A stretch of DNA of 64,000 nucleotides from Mucor racemosus. Its lineage: Eukaryota; Mucoromycota; Mucoromycetes; Mucorales; Mucoraceae. Positions 43,691 to 55,722 of this stretch are shown here, piece after piece. Position numbers and translations under genes: made by a program. Within the stretch, counting starts at the first letter, position 1, and each line of letters opens with the position of its first letter. Location of the stretch: NCBI GenBank assembly GCA_027405735.1, contig JAPEHQ010000009.1, positions 2,046,001-2,110,000 of the forward strand. Direction: 5' to 3'. The notes beneath the pieces are model-generated. The model did no database searches, was not told the DNA's origin, and saw only the letters and a list, made by a program, of their open reading frames with translations.

Positions 43691-45377
43691 ATGGCAGGTA
43701 ATTCTAGTGTTCATCCACAGAATTACAAAAGGTTTAGCCTCTCCTAATTGCTGTGGAAATGGATAAATGAAACTCGTACTTGTTTACACTATTTTGTATG
43801 AATTGCTTCAGATATTCTTTGAAAATTGTTACAAAATCAAAAAATGGCTCAAAATTGAATTCTGGAGTTGCATTTAATGTGCAGTAAATATAAGAATGAT
43901 ATATTTTGATTTCACTAGCTAAAAACTGTTTTTGAAGGAGTTTAGCACGCTTTCTTTAAAAAAAACCACTTTTCTTCTGCTTAAAATAAAATAGAGCAGC
44001 TGGAAAATGCTTGGAAGTAATGAATATTATTTCAAACCGGCTGTAACTCTTAAAATATATACTACATCTGTAACAGTATTAATTACTATAATTTTAGCAT
44101 CCATTGATTTGTTAGTTAAATTGTAGGAATCAAACACCCACTTTTTTCAAGTGGGGTTATTATGGCTCAGCTTGCCATTTTCAAATAAGAGATAACCAAA
44201 ATTAGCAAAACAAACAGCATATATGGCTAATGGCAACTACCGAAATTAATAAGTAAACGTCCGCTTCATGTAAAATCAAAGTTGTAATGCAATATATTCT
44301 ATATCCATTGTTTTTAAAAAAAACATTGGATTTTAAATATTAATTTAAACAACTACTGCAAGTAAATAAATATATAAAAAAAAAAAAAAAACCAGAAAAT
44401 CGTAAACTTATATTTCTTGAATGTACTACTTGATTAGATGAACAATATTTAGCTGTAAACAAATAGCAAATAGTGTTATCTACCGAATATTACTTTCTAA
44501 ATTTTCAGAAAATGTAAATTTTTGATGGGGTTGGGGATGAAATATGAATTTTAAGATAGGTTGTTGATCCAAATGCAAACCTCAGTAGTAAAACACCGGT
44601 TTGCTGTCAAATTTCAAATATATTCTCGCTTGAGCATTTTCTAAACCATTTGTGATAGAGCGAATGCAATAATACATCCTATCGCCGATACATAATCGTA
44701 TGTTTGTGTATCTACATGATATATTTTTTCCCTATTTTACACTGTGAATTCAAAGAATTTTTACTCAATTTTAGTAAACAGTTTCGTACATTTTTTCGTT
44801 TATAATTTTGAGGATTATTTGTAAAACATGTACACATATTTTTTTTTATTTGCATATTTGCATGTATTTCTTTGTAAATACTTATCAAAACTATTTTGCA
44901 TATTTTCGAATCCTCAACTTTAGGTATGGGTTAAGTCCCATTTGCTTGCCAAAGCTAATTAGCAGCGTATTTTTCTAAATACAGTAAGAAGTGTAAATCA
45001 AGGAAAACCCAAAGGGGGGGTTTTTTTTTCACAACTCAAACAAAATGTTAGCAACTAGTTTTACACTTATTAGATGATGGCAACACCTGCTTAACGTGCC
45101 TGAATTTTTTGTTTTAGGATCCACTTGTCAGAACAGGAAAACCTTGATAAATTATACTCATTTTTACGAGAGCTAAATAATTTTATTTTAGGAAACATTT
45201 GAAATTCCATACAGAGAATATCAATGTGTTTAATAGTAAAGTGTGAAACAAGTAAAGGTGTATATAAAGTTAATGTACAAAGAGAAAAAAGAGAAAGGGA
45301 GATAATTAAGGTTATATAAAATGTGAGCGTTTATGTGTGGATGTGTGGGTGTTTGTTTGTTTGTTTGTTTTTGGATG
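43691..45377. other. Non-coding region 3' of the NIPA gene
   Basis: AT-rich with homopolymer tracts (A-run at about 44378-44392, G7/T9 at about 45014-45029) and a (TTTG)n run at about 45350-45370 next to the NIPA stop codon. One CTTGCCAAAGCTAATTAGC word near 44945 resembles a single 20-bp array unit. No gene is supported. Confidence 0.5.
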
Positions 45378-47242
45378 TTATATTAAATGATCTTCATCAT
45401 TATCCCAATCAGTTGTTGTTTTCATCAATCCCTTTCTATCATCTTCTCCTTTCTTGTTTAATCCCAATCTCATACTACTAATAGAATCGAGTGTGTCCTG
45501 CGCACGTCTGTTACTATTAAATTTGTTGGAATTACTGCTACTGTTTGATTCTTCATAGCTATGATCTACAAGCATATCAACTAAAGAAATACAAGAGATG
45601 TTAGCTGTCAAATAAAAGTATGTATATATATTTTGTATATATACCTGAACCTCTAACAAGGTCATTATGAGGTGTTTTTTCATGTTTAATAGTATTTAAA
45701 CTGATATTCTCAATGTAACTATTTTCTCGAGAATGGGTCAAATCCACCTTTCTATAATCTTCTAATGAAGCTCTAGATCTATGCCATAATGATGAATCTT
45801 TTCTAGCATGTGATGAATATCTACGTTGATCTGTAGATGATGATCCTCCTTCTCCAGCATGTTCAATATGATTCACTTCCTCTTCTGATGTCAAATACTT
45901 TTCGTTTTCATATACTGGTAATAGACTCTCCTGTGGACTGGATGAATCTCCCAATAAAGGCTCTCCTCTAGTCTTTTCACTTCTCGAATTTTGTAATAAT
46001 GCGACGCCTGAACAAATAATCAAGAAACCAAATACACAAGTGACAATGTTAACTGGCGATGCATCGAAACCACGATAAAATACAATTGAACTGACAATGG
46101 TGAGTGTAGTAAAAGTAACGTAATAAGTTGGGGTAACGACAGCAGTGTTGAAGATGTTTAATGCTTTGTTGAGATAGATGATTTCGATGGCCAAAGTAAC
46201 AAGAGTTAAAATCAATACCAAATACACAAACCAATTTTTAAATTGATTTTCCACAGCAAATGAATGAACAATTGCACCACCAATGCCTTGAGTAAATACA
46301 ACAGATAAAGATCCAATAAGTGAGCAAATACTAATATAGACCAGCATGTTTGTTTTTCCCCATCTAGGTCCACAATAAAACACCAAGAACAGTGATAAAG
46401 CTACTGCGATACAAGCATAAATGATGAACCCTGCGATGAAATGAGTTGGTAAAAAAAATATCGATATTAGCAGACAAATGCCTTACCAATGGAGAGCATG
46501 AGGGTTTTAAATGTCTCAATCGAGGTATCAGCAGCGCCTTGTTCTGGGGCATGCATAACAATGATAATAGCGCCCAAGACACATTGCAAACATCCTACCT
46601 TTCCTTGGAATGACAGTCTTTCTTTTAAAAAGATGGATGACAATACAGCACTTTTTAAGACATGTCAGCAATCCCACTTCTTTTTGCTTTTCTCAGATAT
46701 ATTTTTATTCTTACCTTAGAACAACGGATAATGCACCTAATGGTGTTACTAAAATTGCTTGAGTAAATGCATAAGCAACAAAATTACATGCCTCTCCAAC
46801 AACCACTATGAAAAGAAAATTAATCAATATCGATCATTTTAATGAATTGAGAATTGAACTTACTGAGGATCATGCCAGACCACCACATAGGCGATTTAAG
46901 ATACCCATAACCTTCACCTGCGACGCCACCTTTTACAGAAAAAAAGTCAATGTTAATTATACAATGCATGCATGTTTGTAATCAATCAATCAATCAATTA
47001 ATTAAGATTAATTACCTGATTTTTCTGTTGACTCTAATAAGCCTTTCTTTTTAAATACAAAACTACTACCGATAAAGATCCCTACATGTCATGCTTTTTT
47101 TAGCTTGACTACATGATGTAATGTGATTATATTTACCACTGCAAATAGCCAAAGTGACACCAATTAATTTATATAAAGAGCCATGTGTATCTGCGGCCAA
47201 ACCCAGTGGATTCACTGTTGAATTTCCACTTGTTGAATTCAT
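45378..47242 (-). CDS. NIPA-type magnesium transporter
   Basis: Seven exons (47242-47137, 47081-47016, 46929-46864, 46805-46715, 46650-46487, 46430-45645, 45580-45378), all with GT-AG borders, give 493 residues. The N-terminal two thirds are strongly hydrophobic, with about nine membrane segments. Family marks are I-G-S-S-F-V-F-K-K-K-G-L, W-W-S-G-M, A-C-N-F-V-A-Y-A-F, L-V-T-P-L-G-A-L-S-V-V and K-E-R-L, then V-V-T-P-T-Y-Y-V-T-F-T-T. The C-terminal about 190 residues are hydrophilic, Ser/Asp/Glu-rich and probably cytosolic. NIPA proteins carry Mg2+ across plasma or endosomal membranes. If the last intron is not removed the protein ends about 11 residues after the exon 6 border. The start at 47242 is preceded by an A-rich leader. 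Confidence 0.92.
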
Positions 47243-47684
47243 TTTTTAATATAATTAGAGCAAAAAAAAAGCAAAAAGAAAGAAAGAGAAGAAAGGAAAA
47301 AAGTAAACTAGAAAGAAAAAAAAGGAAATTATAAATTGCAAAATTGGTTTGTGCAAGTATTAAGATTAGTATTTTGGGATCAGAAAAAAAAAGAAAAAAA
47401 AAAAACTCCACTATTTAAACGAGAACACTCCACTTTTTTTTTTTTTGGCTTAATAAAGATGCCATCAATCGAATATGCTATTTTTAGTGATATTTCGCTT
47501 TCTAGGCAACTAGAAATATGTTTTCTCTATTGTATAAAAAAAAAAAGGTATATATAATTATAAGCATTTGACATATTTGAATCTATTAATAACATGTTGA
47601 TGATATAATTTTATTATTGGGTCATGGACAATCAATTTGAGTAAATCCTAAATAAGGTAACCTAATAATATTTTGCCAAGAAAG
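47243..47684. other. Intergenic region between NIPA and the mucin-like gene
   Basis: Both genes are on the minus strand. The NIPA leader side is A/T-homopolymer-rich on the plus strand (A-runs at about 47386-47405, a T-run at 47434-47446), which corresponds to T/A-rich promoter tracts. No gene is present. Confidence 0.5.
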
Positions 47685-50265
47685 CTAAATGTAACTATAC
47701 ACGGTCTTGTTTTCTGGTTTTTTCAACGATTGCCGATCTTCGTGTGTCCACGGATCAGTATTCATGCTTCTAAAAGGATTATAATCCACTGGCTTAGGTA
47801 AAGTAGCTGCTCTCTCACTAGCTGCCATGGGGATTATTTGAAAATGATCGGCATTTAAAGCATCTTGTTGTTGATACTGTGGTTGTGCTTGTTGTTGTTC
47901 TGCCATTGGAGGTTCTGGATTCAACATGTGGGCCAAAAAATTGTATTTCGAGAGCCGAGCATCACCTTGATTGGTAGCAATTGTGGTATTAGTAGCTGGT
48001 AAAATTGTCGTAGTTGCATCATAGAAACTTGGCTTCTCAGCATTATTATTGTTAGACTGAAATCTATTCATCCTGCGATTGATGATTTGAGATCGTTTAC
48101 GCCAACGAATGAGACCAAACATTAAAACAGCTGCACCAGCCACGCATCCTACAGTTGCGCCAGCAATTTTTCCTCCTTGCCCAGGTTGCTTAGTTTCAGG
48201 CGCTGGTTCACAAATATGATCTGTGCAGTAACTAGATGCGCATTGGAAATCTTCATAACATGTGCTACCATCTTGTAATAAGAAAACGCAAGAATGAGTA
48301 GCTGCATTACAAAAGTACTCGTATGTACATTTGCCATCAACAGCATGAGGATCGGCTGTACATTCAGTAGAAGAACCTAAAACTAACATGGGTGTCGCAG
48401 TGGATGAAGTAACAGAAAAGGATCGGGTAGAACTAGGATAGTAAATGGAACTACTTGACTTTGTTGGTGTTGTATCTTTGGATGTTTCAGCTGCAGTATC
48501 TTTGGTACTTGTAGTAGTTTGTTCCTCTGTAGATGTAGAAGGAGTTTCAGTTTGACTAACAATGTTAGCAACAGGTTTTAAACTACCTGATGTTGCAGCA
48601 GCAGCAGCAGCAGATGTTATAGTTCCATCTAATGCATTGGCCATATCAGTGGTAATAGCTTGTGAAGCTGTTTCTGTTTGTTGATTAACTGCAGTAGAAT
48701 CTGTATACATAATACTTGATAAATAAGAAGATAAATGACTATTATCAAAATCTGTTGACGAAGAAGAAGATGTTTCTTCATTTGTTGTTTCTTCATCTGT
48801 TGTTTCTTCATCTGTTGTTTGTGCTTCTTCAGTTGTTGTAGTAGGGTTTGACCAAGTAGATGATGATACAGTTGTTTCCTCTTCATATTCAGTTGTGGTT
48901 GTAGGATCACCCTCAGTTGTAGTTGATGTGGGTTCCAAATCTGTAGTAGCGGTAGTAGTTGATTCCCATTCTTCGGTAGTAGTTGTGGTGGAAATAGGCT
49001 CTCTTTCAGTAGTTGTAGTAGTAGTAACAGCCTCAGATTCAGAAGAAGTGGTGACAGCCTCAGACTCAGAAGTAGTAGTTGCTAAATATGTAGTCGTTTC
49101 TTCATCTTCTGTTTCAGAAGTGGTAGTTTCTTCTACTTCATCACTAGAAGTAGTAGTTTCTTCTACTTTATCACTAGAAGTAGTAGTTTCTTCTACTTCA
49201 TCACTAGAAGTAGTAGCAGTAGGCTGCCAATCCGTAGTGCCAGTATGTTCATGTCTAGTAGTTTCTTCAGTCAAAGTATTATCAGTAGTTTCAGTAGATC
49301 TTTCAATTGTGCTTTGATGACGATTTGTATCGGTAGCAGTTGGGACATTTTCTTTTGTAGTTATTTGAGGATTTTCTTCATTGTTTGTTTCTGTAGGCTT
49401 CACATTTTCTTCGTGGTCATTCAAAGATGTAGTTGCATCGCTATAATGTGTATTGGTACTCTCATCTTCAGTATGCGAAGGTTTATCATTATCATTGTCA
49501 GATCCCATTTGTGTAGGAGTTAATTGATCTTGTTTTTCTTGAGAATTATCTGCATCAGTTGTAGGCTTTTCTGTAGAATTGTCAGTAGTTTTATGACCAG
49601 TTGTACTTTGTTGATTTTGATCTTCATCACTAGTAGGAGTGGATTGATTCTTGTCTTTGGTAGCATCAGTTTCCTTGTTGGATGAAGTAGTCTGGCTGCT
49701 ATCATCATTAGTAGAGCTGTCTTGTTGTTGTTCTGAGCTACCCTTATTTGTATCATCGGCATGAGTATTGGAGGTTGATTGAGAATCATTTTTGGTTGCA
49801 CCATCTTCATTAGTCTGATCAACATCATTGCTCTTTGTAGCAGTGGTTGAAGTGTCACCATTATTACTACCAGCATTAGTTGACTGTTCATCATCATTTG
49901 AAGATCCCAGATCTTCTTGTCGCCGTTTAATTGCAATAAAGTTATTGTCATTTATTGTCGTCGTGGCTTTAAACAATAAATTTGCGTTTTAGTATGTACT
50001 ACATTAAAGTATAAAATAAAATTGAAGCAGATGTGTACCTTTTTTATTGAAATTGCCATGTTGGATATAGTATTTTCCTGGCAAAATTTCGTTATTTAAA
50101 ATATTCAATGTATAAGGTTTCTTGTTGTCTGTGTGTATATATAATGATTAACATACATTCAAATATCATTTTCGGATGTTTATAATTACCTCCTGCTGTC
50201 AAAGCAGTGACAATGTTGCCATAGATACATGTCATTAATAGTATAATTGTAACATATTTTTGCAT
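47685..50265 (-). CDS. Mucin-like Ser/Thr-rich single-pass membrane protein with an eight-cysteine domain
   Basis: Three exons (50265-50190, 50128-50039, 49966-47685) give 815 residues. Residues 1-22 are a signal peptide (Y-V-T-I-I-L-L-M-T-C-I-Y-G). Residues about 70-560 are Ser/Thr/Glu-rich with many T-T-T and E-E-T-T-T blocks, including three near-perfect 10-residue units (S-S-D-E/K-V-E-E-T-T-T; DNA repeats at about 49127-49217). Residues 591-641 hold eight cysteines, spaced like small dickkopf- or EGF-like modules (C591, C602, C608, C615, C625, C631, C636, C641). A membrane helix lies at about 655-676, followed by W-R-K-R and a Gln/Asn-rich tail of about 140 residues. The layout resembles fungal wall-stress sensors and adhesins. 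Function is inferred from layout only, as the family is not recognised. Confidence 0.85.
49127..49217 (-). repeat. Three 30-bp tandem repeats inside the mucin-like gene
   Basis: Units of 30 bp (TTCTACTTCATCACTAGAAG and so on) differ by one base. They encode the repeated S-S-D-E/K-V-E-E-T-T-T segment. A multiple of three keeps the frame, so copy number may vary between strains. Confidence 0.85.
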
Positions 50266-50301
50266 TGGATATTGTTTAGGAGAATTACAAACTAAGATCA
50301 A

Positions 50302-51289
50302 TGATGTAAGGGGATTGGGAATTGGTGGAGTGGTTTAATGTTGATTTTCTTCAAGATTGTAAAAGTAATTTGTTCCCTTGATCTGAGTTGTTTGTTTGTT
50401 ATTAAATGTTAAATGAATGTATATTAATTATTAAGAGATGATTATGAGTATTAAATAACAAGAAAAAGGTTCTTTTCTTGGTCCAGATGTTGCTGTTATA
50501 TATGATATTATAAAACACACTAATTCGCACATAATGAAGTACAAGTTCAAGTAGTCTTAGTTACTAGTGTATAAGAATATCTATACAACATATAATATTA
50601 AATGGTGCCACCAGTTTATACCTTTTAAGGTTATCCCAAAGAAAAAAATAATATTTGATATTCGTATATAGCTAAACAACCGCAGAATATCTTATACGAT
50701 CATCAGTACATATGTTCTACATAAAATAACTTTAAAATTTGTATTTGTGTGAATATTGTACTGGGGATTATTGACTTTTTGCATGGGTAAATCAAGAGGA
50801 TTTCGATAACTTTATTTTCGACGGCTGTAAATAAGCGTCCTGATTTTTTCAATTATATACATACATTTTTGGGCATCTGTCAAATTGTTTTGTTGTACTA
50901 GATGTAAGCCAAGTTTAAATAATAAACATACTCATAAACTTGCGTTAATTCAAACATAAATACACAGTATGTTATGCAAGAAAAAATATCTATGTTTAAA
51001 CTTGCATACTTTCAGTTCGACTAATCAGCCTTCTTGTCCAAGGACTATGAAAAGCTGTAAAATTTATAATATTTCAGTAATACCTCGGATGTTTAAGGCT
51101 TTTGGTGTAATTAAAACTGCCTTGAGAAGAGTAGAATTTCAAGAAGGCTGATTTAAAAAATTATTAATTATATACAAAACAGAAGCATGCCCTCTTTTCG
51201 ATAACTAATGACCTCATATTAAACACTGTAAAATAGATATAAATTGATCAAATTATGCTATATGCTATATGATATATGCTATATGCTAT
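50302..51289. other. Intergenic, upstream of the mucin-like gene
   Basis: No gene is supported. At about 51020-51160 a segment with the words CAGCCTTCTTGTCC and, reversed, AGAAGGCTGA makes a loose inverted pair. A (TGCTATA)n microsatellite at about 51255-51300 marks the outer end of the inverted repeat. Confidence 0.5.
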
Positions 51290-52589
51290 ATGCTATATAC
51301 CTGCTCCCAAATTTATTTCAATCTCATGAAACACTCAAAAACACTGTTTTTTCCTTAAAAACTGGGTCCGACTTTTCATCCCTATCCAACTTTTTTTTTC
51401 ACTAAATAACACTAAATTAAAAATATATGCCAATGTACCTGAGATGTTTAACTTTACTTCAAAATTAAGTAACCGGAAATATCCTATTTTTTGCAGTTGG
51501 TATAACTTTTTCAGTGCTAATATTTCAGGTTTTTACAGGCATTTCATTGTTAAAAATTAAAATTTTGAGCTTGAATATCTCTGCAAAAAATTAAGTTATG
51601 CTAACATTTTTTAATAATAAAATTTACTTGTTTTGAAGCACTCTATAACATATTTTAATATAAAAAAATTCTGAGCACCTTTTTTTTTGTTCCATTTTTT
51701 TGGTATTTTTGTAGTAGATTTCAAGATATTAGTTAAATTAAGTAGTATTTTTTTTGTATTCATTTCATTGGGCTTGTTGATCTCTTTTGGACCCAATTTA
51801 GTTTTTTTAAAAATATTGATTTTTCGTGAAGATATCCTCAAAAATGCGTAAAAAAGAATATTTCTCGGGTTTTCTTCAATTTTCCCTTGTATAGCCTCAT
51901 CCCAAATTCTGAATCTGAAAAAAAAATTGACAAAAATCTCGTTTTCTCTACAAAAAATGCGGTTAGAAGGTTCAGCAATGGCTCGATCGATAGCTAATAT
52001 TGCTGTGCATTATCCCAGTTTTTTATATTTAAAATATGCTTATGAAAAGTGATATATACATTCAAAAAATCTCCAAAATTTCAATTGCATTTTATGCAAA
52101 ATTTAATGTGAAACGTTTTTTTGTATTTTGTTTAGATAGATGAAGAATCCAAAACTGTGCAAAACTTATTTAATACGCTAGTTCAACTTACTTTGCAGTT
52201 CATGAGCCATCAACCAATTTTGTTTTTTGCATCATTTTTGATCGATTTCGCAAATCGATTTTGGAACTCAGTTATGATAGGCTGTAGGCTGTAATGTGAA
52301 CTATTATTTTGATTATCTCGACGAAAAATTAATATTTTTCGCCGACATAAAAAAAACAGAATAACTTTCGATTGGATTTATCTTGTGAATACAAAGTTTT
52401 AGTTTTATAATTTGATTTATCATAACTAGAAATTACACCGACGAATTTCCAATTTAGATTTTCTATGAAACCATGATGTTTAACATGTAAATTGCACAAT
52501 GCTGCATTCCATGCGTCTATCACCATGTCGTTACATTGTTACTATTGAATAATAGAAGCATGACTCCATTTTTTTCACACAATATATTA

Positions 52590-53490
52590 CGGCCAAACTA
52601 TGCTTCTTATGGGCATAATGATCTGCACAGATGGGCAGAATAAAAACTTTTGTGCAGATCAACCAGCTCAGATAAGCAGAGCAATGAGATCAAGGTTTTT
52701 TACTCAATTTATGAAAGTATATGAATCATAATATAATTAATAACGAAGATAATTTGAACAGTTTAAAACAGATGTGAGTTACTCTGATTCAACAAAATTG
52801 CTTTATTGACGAGATATATCCATTTGAAATTTGGGGTTTGAAAGAGCTCTGCCCATTTTCTTCTTTTGTAGACCAAATGGGAACAACGACAACAACCTGT
52901 TTGGCAACACTAAAAGTATCTATGCCTTTGTAAATTCCTGTTTGTAACACACAAAATCTTTTTTTTTCCCTACTCTTTCCTCAGCTCTTTTATTTACGTT
53001 TAGAACTACAACAAAAAGAATGATATTTTTTCATAAACTGAAATCAAGTAGCAGGTACAAGTACATGATGTTTTTTTCTATTGTTTATTTGGAAATGAAT
53101 TATTGACTATTAATGTTTAAAGGCGTGTTATAATATTTTTCTCGAAAAAAGAAAAACGTCCAAGGCTAGTTAGTCATTTTGTTCCATCATCTATGTTATA
53201 ATCAACGCTTTTTTGATATAACGTCAATATCTACCTGGAGAAAAACTGATGGTTATAAAAGCATGCACAGTATTGACTTGATTTTTTGAATGAATGAATA
53301 TACTCATATTAATATATTTAGTTTCTAAAGAATATTTGTTTCCGTTTAATGACTAATGACCAACAGCCAAAAAGAGGAAAACAAGATGCTGTCTTGTGTA
53401 CCACTACCAACTATCAAAGGTACACCATAATGATTGCTTGTTACAGTAATTGATTTCACTAATAAATCAATTTTCATAGGTCAAAATTAA
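52590..53490 (+). repeat. Module D, copy 2 (left arm)
   Basis: Collinear with 24240-25160, including GATCTGCACAGATGGGCAG and GGGAACAACGACAACAACC. Its mirror image is at 61523-62423. Confidence 0.8.
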
Positions 53491-54535
53491 AGGCGTATTC
53501 ATTTTAAAACGCTTCAAACAATTTAATTATGCTAATTTACATGGTTTATCATTTCTTGCTGATTCAACTGCTATATTTGATTTTAATATTATTTCGTTTA
53601 TACTGCTACATCGACTCGTTCATCCATTAGAGTTAACTCATCATCTTTTATTAGCGTATCTATAGTAACGGTCCATTATTAGCTCATGATATGCAAAATT
53701 ATTAAAAGGGGTGGTCGTCTAAACTCAAATTTATCTGCTTCAACTGCTGATGCTAAACTAGTATCAGATTAGTTGTGTTGACTCGCAAAAAAAGCAAGAC
53801 GTTTTATCAAGTACGATGTTGGCGTTCAGTGTACAGTATTTCAGTTAAATTAAAAAGATAGATATTGGTCTAACAGAATTAGGAATTGCCGAATTACCAA
53901 TTTAGAACATCTGTCAAACCATGATGTTTAACATGCAAATCAAGCAAGGTCATATTTCATGCGTCTATCATCATGCTACTATTGAGTCATAAATACAATG
54001 TCATCATCTATTGAATAGGTGAATATAAAGGTATAAAGCAAAGCTTGCGTTTGAATGAAAGTACTGATTATCCTGATTAACATCAATAAATTCAAAAAGC
54101 ATATTTAAATGCAATCATTGCTACTAAATCGCATAATTTGATATACAGAAAACTCTTGAAACATCAATTCTTTTTTTATTAGCAATGTTACAAATCATTG
54201 TTATTCAATATGACTGAATATTAATGAATAATCAGAGAAAATATAACTGGTAAAAAACTGATACCCAATGTACATCGAGGTCAAGACTGATACAACCTGC
54301 ATTCACTGTGAAGTGGAACTCGCAGCATTCTGATGGATAGAAATTACAGGACCAAGATGTTGATTTGCCTCAGGGTTTTTAAAAGGTTTTAAAAGCATAC
54401 TTTATCCAATTTACTTAGATGTTAAATACTCACCATATGCTATTAGTATCATCTGGTTTTATATTTAATTACGGTGTTATTAAAAATCAAGCTTTTCATA
54501 GCTTATAACTTTGACAATGGGATGTTTCTGATTTT
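53491..54535 (+). other. Unassigned stretch of the arm, with gene-like fragments
   Basis: 53520-53665 reads for about 45 residues without a stop (N-L-H-G-L-S-F-L-A-D-S-T-A-I-F-D-F then L-L-H-R-L-V-H-P-L-E-L-T-H-H-L-L), with the GCT/TTA/CAT codon choice of the real genes here. It may be a second captured fragment. A shorter frame lies at 53690-53773. I do not recognise either. Module C is embedded at 53871-53995. Confidence 0.35.
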
Positions 54536-54778
54536 AGATTGACATTTATCATAAGGCGGGCTGATGATAATACATTTTATACTACTGTAGTAGATGGAAC
54601 TAGTCAATTTAATTTATGGAATTTGAATGCAAATACCGAGGAACCATTTGTAAATAATGCTTCAGTTGGTTCTGATAAAGCATTGAATAAATTGACTCGG
54701 GACAAAAGGATAAAAAGGCGGGAATAGGTTCCAGCAATGGTCATATTTATGTTTATCAGTTTATGATATTGGAGAGGT
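54536..54778 (+). pseudogene. Captured WD40 exon (dynein intermediate chain-like), copy d, longest
   Basis: The exon is preceded by a splice-acceptor-like TGATTTTAG and followed by the donor GAG/GTAAGA, so it came from genomic DNA. It reads V-D-G-T-S-Q-F-N-L-W-N-L-N-A-N-T-E-E-P and then A-L-N-K-L. A one-base change of frame then shifts it so that the G-S-S-D-G-H-like part (here altered) is out of frame. The D-G-x-G/S-x-L-x-L-W-N-L-N-x-D/N-T-E-x-P block followed by A-L-N-x-x-x-W is diagnostic of cytoplasmic dynein intermediate chains. It cannot act as a gene. Confidence 0.82.
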
Positions 54779-54939
54779 AAGACTAAAACTCAATGTAAAA
54801 TACCTCTAGCGCAATAATTATTAAGTAAGACTATATTATCATCAAATAAACTACTACACAATATTAAAATGTATAAATATTTACAGTAATAAGTTTGAAT
54901 CAAGTGGGTACAGCATCATAAATTGTTGAAAAAGTTTTC

Positions 54940-55500
54940 AAGTATTATAAAATCTCTTATTTTTAAGATTTCCAAAGCTTATAAGCGGGATATTAATTTA
55001 GAAAATTATTCTTGTCCAGATCATCAATTTTGACATTTTTTAATTTTTTTTTTTCTGAATTTGCAAATCTAGAGTTAATTCTACTACCAATTATAAAAAC
55101 AAAAAATATACATATATACAACATTTAGCGCTCTATTTGCTCAATAAAAAATAACAAACATTTTTATTGCAAAATATTACATGAAAATCCTTTAGTCAAA
55201 AAACCGTTTTTGGGCCAAAAGTACAAAGTTTCATTATTTAACATTTAATATTAAGCTTTTATAAAGTGTGTATTAGTCATGGCTGCAATTTTCTCTCACA
55301 ATGTAGTATATTTAAACGTTGATTTTGGTATCAAAATTTGATTTTTCTGTTTTTTGACCAAAATCATGAGTGTTGGTAAGGGTAAAATGAATCCCGAAAA
55401 TGTCCGCTATAAAAACTGAATTTTCAGATTGTACGTGGTTAAATATAAGAAAAGTTGAAAAAACGCCTTTTTATTTGAAACTTAGACCATAAGAGACTTA
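54940..55500 (+). repeat. Module B, copy 4
   Basis: Collinear with the other B copies. The mirror copy is at 59513-60073. Beyond about 55420 the two arms diverge although both still resemble module B. Confidence 0.8.
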
Positions 55501-55722
55501 GCCGTTCAATCTTGCTATGTTAAATTACGGCACCGCTCTACGGGCTCGCTTCTGCAATTTTTTAAATGAATGTATGATATAACAGACAGTTCTGGTAGAA
55601 AAATGTATGTTTCTATGATATATATCAGATACTGTCGATTTTGTTTAATTTATGGTTCATGTGCTGTAATGCTGCTTTTACATTGGCTGAAATGTACAAT
55701 TTAGCAGAGTTTTAATTGCGCT
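55501..55722 (+). repeat. Module E, copy 4, first part
   Basis: Matches the first about 210 bp of the other E copies up to TTAATTGCGCT, where LTR G copy 3 is inserted. The uninterrupted site TTAATTGCGCTAAATAATG is at about 7540. Confidence 0.8.

Larger units (their letters stand above)
51290..55420 (+). repeat. Left arm of a giant inverted repeat (~4.1 kb)
   Basis: Left-arm position x pairs with right-arm position 115012 (or 115013) minus x over the whole length, with only about one base of net gap. Inside, in order: module A reversed (51290-52370), diverged module C (52440-52560), module D (52590-53490), an unassigned stretch (53490-53870), module C (53871-53995), an unassigned stretch (54000-54535), the captured WD40 exon (54536-54778) and module B (54960-55420). 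Several sampled stretches, including those around 52329-52526 and 54539-54727, are identical in the two arms. Confidence 0.92.

Noticed and set aside
45378..45683. Separate small gene of about 100 residues
   Set aside because: It is the last exon of the NIPA gene plus intron sequence. Splicing to 46430-45645 keeps the frame.
48895..49951. Long reading frames on both strands overlapping the Ser/Thr-rich gene
   Set aside because: They are products of the repetitive GTAGT/ACTAC codon pattern of the mucin-like gene and have valine- or leucine-only low-complexity content.
52329..52526. A 65-residue frame that is identical in both arms
   Set aside because: Identity reflects the near-identical inverted repeat. 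Related module C copies elsewhere are interrupted by stops.
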